Counted from the first letter of the stretch, positions 46,021 through 58,529 are shown. The stretch: 64,000 nucleotides of DNA from Branchiostoma floridae (GCF_000003815.2 NC_049988.1:4490197-4554196); one strand, 5' to 3'. Notes: generated by a model from the sequence alone, not told the origin. Program-made: numbers and translations.

Positions 46021-46464
46021 GTCATTGTGACTGAATGTGAGTGTATGGGGGGAAAATGACAAAAAATTCACAAAGATACAACCCCAAATCCTAAATAAAA
46101 GGTATTAGTGGGCATATTTTCACATCTGAAATAATTTGTCATACTAGTGTTCTATATGATTGGGCTATCTTTGTGACTGTGTGATTCTTTCTATAAATTC
46201 ATTCATCAGAAAAGAACTTATTTTTTATACAATAATATTTTTAAAGTGCCAGTCAGCCAAGTACATTATAGCAAGATTGGAAATCTAGTTGGCTGTTTCG
46301 TTTGTATTTCTAATTATAGCCAGATTTATTTGTTTTTGTCCCTTCATCATAACAACATTGGGCACAGGTGACGTACGAACATAAATACATGCCATTAAAG
46401 TGAATCACCGAGGTAATTTTAGCTCTATTCAAACAGACTATGGCATTAATGCGGTATTAGGCTA

Positions 46465-47697
46465 CTCTCACCTCTCAAATAGAAGTACCCCCTGGAATAA
46501 AAGTACCCCCCGGACAAATCTTCAAAATCTAATAAAAGTACCCCCTGGAATAAAAGTACCCCCCGGAAAATTACCAAATTGACATGTAAACTGTGCCCAT
46601 GCTACTTCAGTCCAAGAGAAGATGATAAGCAGGTAGGCTCTTTTTATTTATTTATGACTCAGTACCATATCAGTTATTTTTTTTTTTTATTACCATATCA
46701 GTTAATTGTATAAATAATGAACAGAATAATTCCCATGTTATTGCACATATTTTCTTTATCTGACTTCTGAGTGTCACACCATCAACAAAGATTAAAATAA
46801 AAGTAAAAAAAATGACTGAAAATAAAAATTGAAGAAATAAAAAAGTTTATTTTATAATCATTGTTACAAAATAACATTTTGAAGAAACATTCCAACTTAG
46901 AATACCTTATTCTCCACTTGTGCTATTTTCAATGTTGCAGAAACCAAGGTCATAGACACTGCCCCCTATCGAGAAATACGGGTACTGCAGAAAATATATG
47001 ATTCTCTCGCGCATTACCGCGAGATTCGGCGTGAGTTGATGAATCCAACATGGCGGATCTTTTCGAGCCGATTGAACGCTATGCTTTGTTTTGGAATGAT
47101 TTTTTCGTTGCTGGAACATTAAAACAAGTTGACTACGGGTGAAAAATAGTGGAAAAGTATTGGTAACTTTTTAATTTGTTTGGTTGGTGGTTAATTTCTG
47201 TGTTTTGATAGAGAATTTACGGAAGTAAGCGACTGTGTGTGTAGCATGTGACCTCGATGTTTTCGTCTTTGTTCAGCGCAACATTTCAAGATTTTTGGAA
47301 GGTTAAAGATGGTCTTAAACGAAAAGGATATATTTTTTTACGAGTCCAGTACCGAATCACTTGTGTTCCGCTATTTTTGGACCTGAACCAAAACGTTTTT
47401 GCAAGTCCAGAACTGGTCCTGCGTACCGGTACGCATCCCTAGTTATGTTTGGGTCATAGCGCTAGCGGCAGGGAAATCCGCGATGCCTCGTCCGAAAAAT
47501 AGTGAATATTAAGCAAAAATACAGCGGAAATATGGGCAGAAAATACCAAACTTTCAATATTTTTGGGGTCCCTGGTTAGTAAAGAAAGCCCCAATTTGAA
47601 AAAAAAATAAACGTACCGTCTAAAATAAGGACGTACCGGGTGGATTTTGAGGCGGAAAAAAATAAACGTACCGGTACGTTTATTTGAGAGGTGAGAG
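46465..47697 (-). mobile_element. Outer element without insert (empty-site copy)
   Basis: TA-flanked, with ends CTCTCACCTCTCAAAT and its inverse. It is the inverted counterpart of the outer part of 25608-31878 at high identity. It reads straight through AGTATTGGTAACTTTTTAAT where the other copy has the 5.04 kb insert. Confidence 0.9.
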
Positions 47698-47966
47698 TAA
47701 GTTGATTCGATTTTAGGGATAACGTTCGCATGTGCATCAATTTTTGTCCGTTTCTGCCCCCCCAAAAGCTTTTCGAGTATACTGAAAATTGTACAATGCA
47801 GCTGCAAAATGATATGTGCGATAAATCCAAAACAAGTATCAAATGGCTTCTAATGTCCTAGAATACAAAGTCAGTCCCAATGTGAAAGAAGATGTGAAAG
47901 AACAAAAAAGAGTCTGTAATTGTTTATTATAATCTATAACAGTTTGACCTAAGGTCCCAAACTGTA

Positions 47967-48144
47967 CAGTCAAACCTGTATTAGGGGCCACCTCTACAGA
48001 TTGGCCACCTGTCCATAGTGGCCACTTTTTGTCAGTCCCTTGGGTATTTTATCTACAAGTTGCCACCTCTATACAGAGGCCACCTGTCTACAGTGGCCAC
48101 ATTTGTCCGGTCCCTTGAGTGGCCGCTATAGACAGGTTTGACTG
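47967..48144. mobile_element. pogo/Tigger-like MITE, CAGTCAAACCTG ends, copy 1
   Basis: TA on both sides, ends CAGTCAAACCTGTATTAGGG and GACAGGTTTGACTG, and repeated GGCCACCTCTA/TAGTGGCCAC words. The end sequence resembles pogo/Tigger family termini. Confidence 0.85.
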
Positions 48145-48199
48145 TACTTCTCAGCCAACCAACTCCTGTGGTGGGTTTTCTGTCTATTTAGCAAATTTG

Positions 48200-48250
48200 T
48201 ACTATTTTTCCAGCGACCTGTGGAGCCTGGTGGAGGCTACAATACGCCAT
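48200..48250 (+). repeat. Short dispersed repeat
   Basis: CGACCTGTGGAGCCTGGTGG here and CGACCTGTGGAGCCTGGTAG at 2498 share about 30 bases plus a similar T-rich lead-in ending CAG. Family unknown. Confidence 0.5.
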
Positions 48251-48380
48251 ACGGTGTTTTAAGTCACTTGTTCAACCTTCCTGACCACTGACATTTCAGT
48301 TTTTTTGACAAACTTTTTTTTTCACCTGCTCATAGTTTTTGGTTTTCCAGAGGATGTCATCCCTATACTGTTGTAAATTT

Positions 48381-48726
48381 CAGGCATTTAGCCAGGCATG
48401 TGTCCTACACACTTTTCTTAGAATAACAAGAAATTTGATGCCCCTGGACGCCCTCACACTAGGAGAAAATCGTCTGACAAGCATGAAATTCTGATTGACC
48501 AGGGATGCTGCCAGGTCATCTGTGGTCACAGTCTTCTACTGTGACCTCTGGAACAGTATTTTTGCCTCTTGGGATACATAAGTATGCACTTTTTTAACTT
48601 AAAATCATCAAAAACTCTGCACCATGGAAGGTGGATGCCCCCAGACCCCCCCTACAATAGTTACTTACCGCGACTCACCAATAAGTTTGGACTCCCTATT
48701 TTAAAATCCTAGCTATTAAAAGCCTG
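48381..48726. mobile_element. hAT-like MITE, inverted relative of 22413
   Basis: Ends CAGGCATTTAGCCAGG and CTAGCTATTAAAAGCCTG. The interior aligns to 22413-22766 in reverse, including CCTTCCATGG. Flanks near GTTGTAA on both sides suggest a decayed duplication. Confidence 0.8.
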
Positions 48727-50362
48727 GTTGTAATTGAATCAACACGGCCCTACCATCAAAGGTGGTAGAGTTTGGGCTTTGAACAGACGTTTTCTTGGAT
48801 TGAGCGGAAAGCAAGACCTCCTAGAGTGACGGCAAAAATAGAATCTTTGATCGGAAAACATTGAATGGCAGCAAGGCTTTAATGATGTATGATTCGTCCC
48901 CAAATATTGCCTGATGTGATTTCGTGCACATATTTGGTCATGTTGCTGATCAGTCTCCTTTTAGTATTACTGCACTATTGTTCAGTAGAAGGTTTATTTT
49001 TGTAAACTTATTTAAATCATTTTTGATTTAGAATATCAAGACTTATTATATCAATGTGCATGTAACTGACATCAAGTATGTTTTGATAACAAAGTTGTCA
49101 AAAAACACCGCCTGAAACTCAGTACTACATTTGGTTTGCTTGCCTTTTGGTGAAAATGCTTTATACAGGGGACAGTTTTTTGTGTGGAGAAAAAGATAAG
49201 GAGACATATCTTTTAATATGCTAAAAAGTATTCTATTATAACATAATAATGTTGAACACTCAGAAAATTGTCTTAAATTTCGAAACCATTAAATTTTCCT
49301 GTAAATACATGTATAGAAAATGGAGTACCATGCTATAATTGAAACGGTTCCAGTAAATATTAATTGGACCGAAAGCAAACATCTGCATTGTGATAACACA
49401 ATGTGGTTTGCATATGATAAATCATTGAAAAATCTTGTGGCAAGATTCAAGCTTCTGAGACCTCCCAAATAAACACTGTGATGAAATGTCGCAGTTTGAA
49501 CCCTTAAAAAGACTCCCTTTTCTTGAAAACTGTCTTTGACAGTCCGAAATGAAAGCTAAAAGGTGTACTGCAGCTCCCGAAAACCTCCTAGGAGCCACTG
49601 AAGCAACCCCAGGTGGTATCACTGAAGGACAAGCATTAGGGAAAGATTGCTTGGTCTATTTTTAGACTCCGCATTTGCGCAAGCAGCGAGGGAAAAGCTG
49701 TAAGGAGATATGTGCTGGCAGCGGTATTACATTTGAAATTCAGATTGCATTGTGCCGGATATTACTCTTTCTATATGTGCCGCGGCCGCTATTCTTTGCT
49801 TCCCGTGAAATAACTGCCACCTTTTTACCGAGGGCAGTTGAAGGAATATTGTCAGCAAATAGTACGTCCCGTAACGTTGACAAAACGGATTGCTTTGGCA
49901 GCCTGGCGTTTTTTTTTCAAAGGTAATGTCTTGTTTTTGTTATGCCATTTATCATGTACTGGTAACTCAATATGCGTCTGACTCAAATGTTACAGAGTGC
50001 TCCGAGGGAAAAAAGATTAGGCGCGGTGTTCTATTATTTAAAAGATGATACCATAAGTATTTTTCAGCTGTTACAATGTTGGCAATTTGTTTCTATCTTG
50101 TATTATTGCATCTTGGTTGGTATTAATGACTTGTTGTTTTGAGGTTGTTGAAGTATTGATGACGGTCTGCCCAGAAAAGAGTCGATGTTGTCTTTGAGAT
50201 TATCTGGTAGGTAACTTTGAGGGTGATTTTATTTCGTGTACATGTACTTGTATAAGGAGCGAATGTTCTCGAAATCCTTTTTTTGGTTACATACAGAATG
50301 ATATGTTGATAAAAATTTTGCATGCGATTTGAAAATTTACATGCGAAATAATGTATATTCAG
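48727..50362. other. Mostly unique stretch with a candidate regulatory patch
   Basis: 49650-49920 is more complex and GC-rich than its surroundings and contains CTATTTTTAG (49656-49665, MEF2 consensus). Plus-strand frame 49675-49926 (83 codons) has no recognised motif. The rest is AT-rich with nothing recognised. Confidence 0.35.
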
Positions 50363-50684
50363 CAGTGTACAAAATACTTTTCTGAGCCAGGTTGCATAGT
50401 GTGCAACCTGGTGCAAAAACAAGGTTGCACAACTGAATTTCAAGTTGCACCGCCTACAAATTAGTACAATTCACTGATTTCTGAAAAAAAAGGTACAATA
50501 CATACATGTTTGACTGATATGAAACAGAGTTGCCTCTATCCATTTATTTCTTCCAGGTAAATTGACAACAAAATCGAGTTCTGAGGCTCAAAATCTAAGT
50601 TGCACCCTGTGCAACCTGAGTTCAGAAGTAAGTTGCACCAAGCAAAAAGGGGTTGCAATGTGCAAGTGGGTATTTTGCACGCTG
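50363..50684 (-). mobile_element. CAGNGCTCRAAATA-lineage MITE, GGTTGCAC subfamily, copy 3
   Basis: Ends CAGTGTACAAAATACTTTT and GTATTTTGCACGCTG. Aligns to the reverse of 14353-14670, with GGTTGCATAGTGTGCAACC in the arm. Confidence 0.8.
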
Positions 50685-50734
50685 AATCAGTTGTTGTTTT
50701 TCCACAGTCATCTTCAGATCTGACTTCTTAGCCT

Positions 50735-51475
50735 GGTTGCCAGACTGTTTCTCGGGGCTACACAGGCCCTGAGTTAGGCCCTGAGTCTAACTGAGGGGTG
50801 TCTGTGTCAAAATTTCTAAGGGGCATGTTGGCCCTGGAGCCAAGTACAAAATGTAGTTAGCTGCGTGTAGGCCCTGGAAATAGTCTGGCATCCAGGCTAC
50901 TGAGGATTGTCTGTGGCAAAATTTGTTAGAGGCATGTTGACCCTAGAGCCAAGGAGCTGGCCTATGTAGGCCCTGGAAATAGTCTGGCATCCAGGCTACT
51001 GAGGATTGTCTGGGGCAAAATTTCTTTGGGGATATGTTGACCCTAGAGCCAAGGAGCTGGCCTTTGTAAGCCCTGGAAATAGTCTAGCATCCAGGCCACT
51101 GAGGATTGTCTGTGGCAAAATTTCTTTAGGGCATGTTGGCCCTGGAGCCAAGCAGTTGGCCTATGTAGGCCCTGGGAACAGTCTGACATCCAGGCTACTG
51201 AGGATTGTCTGGGGCAATATTTCTTTAGGGCATGTTAGCCGTGGAGCCAAGGAGCTGGCCCCTGGAAATAGTCTGGCATCCAGGCTACTGAGGATTGTCT
51301 GTGGCAAAATTTCTTTAGGGCATGTTGGCCCTGGAGCCAAGCAGTTGGCCTGTGTAGGCCCTGGAAATAGTCTGGCATCCAGGCTACTGAGGATTGTTAG
51401 GGCCCAATTTTCTTGTAGCTTAGGAGCTGGCCTGTGTAGGCCCTAGAAACAGTCTGGCATCCAGGCTATTGACAC
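50735..51475 (+). repeat. Minisatellite, unit about 99 bp, seven units
   Basis: TGAGGATTGTCTGTGGCAAA recurs at 50901, 51000, 51100, 51200, 51290 and 51389. Each is followed by GGGCATGTTGGCCCTGGAGCC and CTGGCATCCAGGCTAC-like words. Most intervals are near 99, so a 146-codon frame stays open by chance. Confidence 0.92.
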
Positions 51476-51479
51476 CTTC

Positions 51480-51735
51480 GTTTTGTCTGGAGCGTTTCCT
51501 ATCTTTTACATCTATTGATTACGTTTGTATTGATCGCACAGATGTAAAGGAGTTGTTCAAATATGTCTCAATTTGTTCCAGTAGGTTGCCTGTTATTTAT
51601 AGCTATAAGCCATCTGTAAGCTTGAACAGAAATAGCACAACGGAAGAGCTTACAGGTGCGTTTAAAAGATTACCGTATCCCAAATTGTATCTTAAGCTGT
51701 TGTTAAAAATAGCTGAAATAGATATTGGTGACTGA
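51480..51735 (+). pseudogene. Possible LINE C-terminal remnant
   Basis: The frame includes FLSFTSIDYVCIDRTDVKEL and FKYVSICSSRLPV. The spacing of hydrophobics, D, VKEL, F/Y-V-x-x-C and R loosely resembles the LINE C-terminus at 4843-4965. Could be coincidence. Confidence 0.28.
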
Positions 51736-51985
51736 GATTTCTTACTTTGTTTCCATGTTTGAATTGATAAGGGTTAATATTCTGATGATAATATATGTGT
51801 CTGCTCTATATATTGATATTTAAAAGATTACGATGGCCCAAATCGTACCTAAAACTGTTGATAAAAATAGCTGGAATAGAGATCGGTGAGATTTCTTACG
51901 TTTCCATGTTTGAATTGATAAGGGTTTACGTTAGTATTCTGATGATGATATATGTATCTGCTCTCTATATATTGATATTTACTTT
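51661..51985 (+). repeat. Tandem duplication of about 160 bp
   Basis: Two blocks share AAAAGATTACG/C, GATTTCTTAC, TTTCCATGTTTGAATTGATA and ATATATTGATATTTA in the same order. Confidence 0.8.
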
Positions 51986-52344
51986 TCTTAAATGATTAAC
52001 ACCATACATGGTTAATTGTTTGAAGTCTTTATAATAATTTGATGCATATCTAATTCTTTTACATTTATATTTTTCATATTTTTTTCTGGTTGAAATCATG
52101 GTACGTAGAACATTTCCTTTGGTTCAATTTAACAAATTTATTATGTTAATGTACGTGTAGATGCTTTCAAATTAATCAATTTTGATGATTGTTAGTATGT
52201 TATAATTCGTAATATTCATGGTTAATTTCATATGATACATGTACTTCTTGGATTGCAAATATCATGCTTCATTAAATGAAAATCCTTATGACCTTTTGCA
52301 CGTTTTAGTATTTGTGAATAGCACGAAATCAGGTTTGCTAAATG

Positions 52345-52500
52345 CAGGGCTCGAAATTCATTTTTGGGATTAGGTGCACTGGTGCACCCAGATTAAAAGA
52401 TTGGGTGCACCAAAAAAAATTTTGGGTGCACCACTTACATTTAAGTAATAACCTAATAGCAAAACCTTGTTACAAGCTATCAAATTCTTAAACAAGTACC
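52345..52500 (+). mobile_element. CAGGGCTCGAAATA MITE, GGGTGCACC subfamily, left end
   Basis: It starts CAGGGCTCGAAATTCATTT with GGGTGCACC words and continues AACAAGTACCATGACA, as in the copies at 38356 and 61018. It then runs into a tandem array and has no visible right end. Confidence 0.75.
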
Positions 52501-53690
52501 ATGACATTGTCTTTGCCATTCTTTCCTGTTTTTTCAAGAAGTCTTCTGACTGAATAGCCAATGTGTAGTACTTTATTGTCGCTTGGTTTGGTTGATTCAT
52601 ATACACCTCTGTGCCCTACGGCCAAACGTCTTTGTCCTTCAAGTTGGTATGACAACAAAAGGGTCTTCGTCATTTTGTCTTGTCTTTCAAGAAGTTTTCT
52701 GACAGAACAAATAGCTGACAGCGTATAGAAAGCATTATTCAGACACTTGGTTTGGATGATCCATATGCCCCTGTGCCCTACAGCCAAATGCCTGTATCCT
52801 CCAAGTTGGTGACAACAACAGACATTTTAGAATAATATTGTCTTTGTCATTTTGTCTTGTCTTTCAAGAAGTTTTCTGACAGAATATTTGTATACGTAAG
52901 CATTATTGACACTTGGTAAAAAAAAATGGTTGATCCATATGCCCCTGTGCCCTACAGCCAAATGCTTGTGTCCTCAAAGTTGGTGACAACAACAGACATT
53001 TTAGAATAATATTGTCTTTGTCATTTTGTCTTGTCTTTCAAGAAGTTTTCTGACAGAATATTTGTATACGTAAGCATTATTGACACTTGGTAAAAAAAAA
53101 TGGTTGATCCATATGCCCCTGTGCCCTACAGCCAAATGCCTGTATCCTCCAAGTTGGTGACAACAACAGACATTTTAGAATAATATTGTCTTTGTCATTT
53201 TGTCTTGTCTTTCAAGAAGTTTTCTGACAGAATATTTGTATACGTAAGCATTATTGACACTTCAATGGTAAAAAAAAATGGTTGATCCATATGCCCCTGT
53301 GCCCTACAGCCAAATGCTTGTGTCCTCAAAGTTGACAACAACAGACATTTTAGAGTTGTCTTTGTCATGTTGTCTTGTTTTTCAAGAAGTTTTCTGACAG
53401 AATAGCTGACAGTGTATAGAAAGCATTATTGACACTTGGCTTGGTTGATCCATACATCCCTGTGCCCTACAGCCAAATGTCTGTATCCTCCAAGTTGGTA
53501 TGACAACAACAGACATTTGAGAGGTGCTTTTTAGTTTTAAGTCTTCGTCATGTTGTCTTGTTTTTCAAGAAGTTTTCTTACAGAAAAGTTGTACACGTAA
53601 GCATTATTGACACTTGGCTTGGTTGATCCATACGCCCCTGTGCCCTACAGCCAAATGCTTCTGTCCTCTACTGGTATGACAACAACGGCC
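52500..53690 (+). repeat. Tandem array, unit about 170 bp, about seven units
   Basis: TTTCAAGAAGTTTTCTGACAG recurs (in 20-base cores) near 52537, 52687, 52867, 53038, 53210, 53377 and 53563. Each is followed by a GGTTGATCCATATGCCCCTG-like word and CCTACAGCCAAATGC. It starts inside a MITE, so it may be an expansion of that element's interior. Confidence 0.92.
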
Positions 53691-53699
53691 ATGTTTTGT

Positions 53700-54250
53700 C
53701 CCAGCACCCATATGCCAGCATTCATCGCTAGGATACCCAAGACGTTCTCGGTAATATTTTGACTCCTAAGACCTGGCCGGGTCTTAGTGGGGGTCCAGGA
53801 GCTCCTTGAAGGACTCCAGCTTTTCCTTAAAGGAGGCAGCCGTGGTTTAAGATTCTATAGTCATGTCTTAAGGATTTGAGTGCTGTATCTTCTTCAGGTA
53901 GTATTTTCTTGCTAACAATATTGATAATTATTATGTACACATTTGTTAAAAGTTAGATGTGGAAGTAAGTATACTGTGATATGGTCTTAAAGATTCTTTT
54001 TGACTATCGTTTAAGACTTGATTCGGAAACTTAATACTTTCTTTGGAATGTGTGCATGTTGACAAATGTGATTACTATTCTTGGCTTTAATTTGAAACAA
54101 AAAGAGCTCACTGGAAAAATCTGTTTGGTTTTAGAAGAAGGAAAATATGCACTATCTTTGGCAAGGATTAATGGATTAGGGGAGGTCAAAGAAAGTCAGG
54201 AAAAACAGATGTCTTTTCCTTTTCTTGAAGGCCTTGGGCTTAAGTCATTG
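53700..54250. other. Unassigned stretch
   Basis: No gene or family recognised. A 79-codon plus-strand frame from 54050 has no motif. Confidence 0.45.
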
Positions 54251-54905
54251 TTTCAGGAATGCCATGAGATTTTCTGTGCTTATATATGAGAGGTACATCA
54301 TGAAGTTTAGACATAGCCTCCTTGAAGAATGCCATGGAATTTTCAGTGCTTGAGAAGAGGTTGATGCATGAATTCGAAGTTTATTTAGATATTTTGTGTT
54401 TCAGGAATGCCATGGAATTTTCAGTGCTTTAGAAGTGGTACATGTACATGTATGAAGTTTTGACATTGAGCTTGCCAGGAATGCCATGGTATTTTCAGTG
54501 CTTCAAAAGAGGTCCAAATTGCATGTATGAGGTTTTGACATTGAGTTTTCCAGGAATGCCATGGAGTTTACATTGATTTGGAAGAAGTCCATTGCATGTA
54601 TGAAGTTTTGACATGTTCCTGGAGATTGGAATTGCCATGGAATTGTCGGCATTAAGATGAGAGATAAATTTAAACATTGAGTGTTCCAGGAATGCCATGG
54701 AATTTTCAATGATTTGGAAGGGGTCTATTGCATGTAAGAACTTTAGACATACAGTCCTGGAAATTGCAATATATTTGAGTGATGAATGTTAAATATTGAG
54801 TGTTTCATGAATGCCATGGAATTTTCAATGCTTTAGAAGTTGATGTAAATATGTATGAAGTCATCGTGTGTTGTAGGAATGCCATGGATTTTTTTATGGC
54901 ACATG
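54250..54905 (+). repeat. Degenerate tandem repeat, unit about 75 bp
   Basis: AGGAATGCCATGGAATTTTC recurs about nine times, roughly every 70-115 bases, with GAAGTTTTGACATTGAG-like words between. The units are quite diverged, suggesting an old array. Confidence 0.88.
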
Positions 54906-54937
54906 GTTTTATCTTCACGGTTTTCAATTTGACTTCA

Positions 54938-55048
54938 TTACTATACAGTATTTGCAGTAGTGCTATCGCGAGATTTAAAAAAACCTAAAAGACGCCCAAA
55001 AAACTCCATTTTCTCCTTACCTTGAAATTAAACCCCTGCAAAAACTTT
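54938..55048. mobile_element. Decayed CGCGGTGG-type MITE remnant
   Basis: TACAGTATTTGCAGTAGTGC, then CCTTGAAATTAAACCCC and AACTTTTACAG, are faint matches to the complete copies. Confidence 0.35.
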
Positions 55049-55509
55049 TACAGCAGTCAATGTTGTGTAAATCACCATTTTGTCAGAGGGCCACTCCATT
55101 TGCAACCAAAAAAAGAAAACTCATTAATATCACCTCCTTTCTACACTTCTTTGAAGTATGTATGATTGAATATTTCGTAACCCAGCACGTCAATGCATAA
55201 ATATTTATGCTTGTCAATAATTTGATGTTATCTACATGTACATTATATTTATTTATAAACTGGTATATGCATCATGCATAGTGAAAGTAATGTTTTCATC
55301 ATGACCACAGCAAGTAAATTTTATGTATGACATAATTTGTTTACTCCAAATAAAAAAAGGGGAAGATAAACAAAACAAGATGGGTAAAAAAAAACAAGAT
55401 GGCTAGATTTTGAAAAGAAACATACAGGTAGGCTATAGACATTCAGATCTGGACCTGTTGTAACACAAACAGTGGGGTTCAAGGGTGATGACCAGTTTAA
55501 CAGTTCCTA

Positions 55510-55600
55510 ACCTTTTAGTCTAGTGGTTAGTACATTGGGTTCGTAAGCTAGGGGACCCGAGACTTGCCATTTGTGTTTCTCTGTACTGAAACAATTTTAG
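55510..55600 (+). repeat. tRNA-like SINE fragment
   Basis: TAGTCTAGTGG (A box, perfect) is followed by TTAGTACATTGGGTTCG and GGGGACCCGAG. The T-arm is degraded. Confidence 0.5.
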
Positions 55601-58040
55601 AAATACCTGTACACTAGACATTCAACCTGTACAGTATATGTTTGTATAGTGTACTACTGATACACAAAGAACAGATATACATGTAGAGGTGTGTCCAAAA
55701 GTGCATTGTTTGTTGTCCCAACCCGTGTCCAAAGGATTAAAAGGCGGGTGTTGAAATGCCAAGAATAGCTCAAACAATGACAGGCATTCTACCATTGTCA
55801 CCTGTGCAGACAGTGTTTGTTGAAGCGCTGTGTGTCTGTTGTCTCAGGTGTGCAACGGGCCTGCTGCGAAAGATGACTTCAGTTCTATTTTTAGACTTTA
55901 AACGCCGCAGCGGATGCTTAGATAAAATCTCATATCTCGATTTTTTGCCAAAAGTCGATCCATATCTGAGGCTCGGAATGTAATTGCAGGTTACCGCCAT
56001 GAGAATTCAAAATCTTGCTGTAAATGAGTTTGCAAATTTTACGCATGATTTGGTTGTACCATCCCTGATTGTTATTCAAATCACAGAGGGTAATTACACT
56101 TGAACAGTCAAAGAGTCAGTACAAAAGGTGAAAGGTTGAGGTTATTTGGTTGTGAAGTACTTGGAAAATTCAGGCAAATTTTTAAATGGGTGACCGAAAT
56201 GCAGAGATTTCACCTGCCAAGTCAGAGATTCTCGTGAATTTTTTATAGATCTGGAATTTGATATTTTGCTAGGGCGTGCTGTGGGCGTTGCATCAGAATG
56301 ATGATAAGAGAGATAGCGGTTTTGGGGTGAAGGTTCTACAGGTCACACACGTAAGCCATACAAGGTTATATAACGTATAGAAAGACTGACCCAAAAAAGT
56401 CGTAAAAATGTTTGCTGGTAAAGTTTTCCCTATTGAATTTGCCCTTTTTCTAGCTCCTATATATGTACACTTTACAGATTGCAGTTTGTCTGCATTACAT
56501 AATAAACAAATTTTAAAGTATTTCTTTCCCGTGTTGGTTAACCGCACAATGGCCCCGAATTTCTTCCATTGACGGCGACCACGGCATGAAACCTGTTTCA
56601 ACTGGGCTTCCTGGTTTAAACAATGGCGTGACGTCAAAACAGGTTACTGATATGTGATCCATTAAATGCCAACAGGGGGCATTGAAGGTTGTTGACCCAT
56701 ATGACCCCTGCACAGGTTGGTGTAGGTACGTAACTTACATGCCATGTGGTCTGGCTTCCATAGACATCCCTTCATGGTAACACTGGTAGGTTTCTGATTG
56801 GTTGATTCGTTGATTGAGTTAAATTGTTGAGATCTTTGCTTGCCACTTTTTGTGCTGTTTTGAATACTGTATCCTTATACGTGAACATGGCCTGCAGGTC
56901 AAAGTATACACCTCTGGTTTAGGTGTGGCGGCGGTTGGGATATCTGCTTACGTTTGCTTACTAAATACAAATACATGCGTCCATTGAAATTGAACGCTTT
57001 GGTTCTAACGCATTAGGAATGGAGGCTGTGCACTTGTTGTATGTTGCGAGACAGAAATTCTCTACTGCCAGTGAATCGAGGAAAATCCCCACAACAGAAT
57101 GTGGGCGTAGTGTGACGTCATTTGTTGACACAAAGGAAAAGGGCTTTATTCCGCCGAGGTTGCTAACCTTGCTTTTGAATTGTGCGGTTTACTATAGGTA
57201 GGATGGTTTGTTCTTACGTCGTACAAACTAAGGTTGAGTTTGAACCTGTTACAGCTACTCTGAAGCGGCTACGTTTTCTACCTCATCAGGACTTTTAAAT
57301 TTGAATATGTCTGAAGGTAACTAGATATTTCACCTGTTGCTGTGGTTTTCTTCTTAGGGATTCCACAATTTTCTGCAATTTCAATTCTTATTTGTTGTGT
57401 ATATTTTTTTATGTTGTAATCAAAGAAATTCCTCTCATGCAAATAATCTTAGAACTTCAGATTTTCACAGAATGTAGATGTTATCCCTATTTTAATTGCC
57501 TTTCTTAGGCCACACCGATTTAATTTCTTGGTTCACGGATTCGCTCGCTCCTATTTTTTGGGAAAAAAAATAAAAATAAAAATTACCACTCAGCAAATTT
57601 TCACCATTAATGAAACCATTCACCAACTTTCTGGTGTAGCAAATTGGCCATTATATCATAAGCTCCTTAAAGTGTGGGTACAGGTGCTGTTACTGTACAA
57701 AAATAGTGTTTTTGTACTTTTTTCAAGCTGAAAACTTTTTTTCTTTATGTTTTGGATTAGCCGTTACCTTTACCCCAACCATTTTACAATTTTTATTTTT
57801 ATTTTTATTTCGCCCTCTCGCTCCATATTTTTTATGAAAAAATCCGTGAACCAAGAAATTAAATTGGTGTGGCCTTATGTGTAGACTAGTTATCATGAAG
57901 AAATCTTTTTGTATACAAATTTTATTTGTTGTGGGTATTTTTGTCTGGTTTATAATTAAAGAAATTTCTCTGCAAATAAGTTCAGATTTTGACAGACGTA
58001 GTGTAGTTATAGTCAGTATCCCTATTTTCATTGCCTTTCT
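55601..58040. other. Largely unique stretch with candidate regulatory patches
   Basis: 55770-55990 carries CTATTTTTAG (55885-55894). 56520-56760 and 57010-57200 are higher in GC and contain TGACGTCA at 56629 and 57113. The frames are short and unconvincing. The first intron of a gene is a common home for enhancers, which is my reading here. Confidence 0.35.
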
Positions 58041-58048
58041 TACATGTA

Positions 58049-58528
58049 CAGTCAAACCTGCCCGAGCGACCACCTCTTCTCAGCGACCACCTGGCCATTT
58101 CGACAGCTTTTTCCCGGTCCCGATTTATTTTCCCATTGACGTAAGCATTAAGCGACCTTTTCTCAACGACCACCTGGCCACCGCGACCGGCCCAAATTGC
58201 AACCTATAACGACCGCATCATTTTCAAAATTGAGGTTTTCATCGATTTTTGATGATAATTAGCACAATTTTGTGCCGAAATCGGCCAGTTTGCGTAGGAT
58301 TTTGGGGTTAAATTTACAGTTTACAGTGTGCGTGTTGTATCTGACATTAAAGACCTCGCTTTTTTGCGGGCGTGCAGTGTGCTTGCTATTTGCCATTAAA
58401 CACAATGGCAACCATTTATACTTTGCATCGGGCAATCTTTTTAAGTCGATACTCTTCTCAGCGACCACTTGTCCAAATCGACCGCTTTTTTCTGGTCCCC
58501 CGGGTGGTCGTCTTGGGCAGGTTTGACT
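58049..58528. mobile_element. pogo/Tigger-like MITE, CAGTCAAACCTG ends, copy 2
   Basis: Starts after TA with CAGTCAAACCTGCC and ends GGGCAGGTTTGACT, one G lost. Repeated GCGACCACCT words in both arms. About 480 bp, related to but longer than the copy at 47967. Confidence 0.8.
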
Positions 58529-58529
58529 A

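Noticed and set aside
51006-51446. 146-codon repetitive frame
   Set aside because: It is the 99-bp minisatellite; the unit is near a multiple of three, so stops are avoided by chance.
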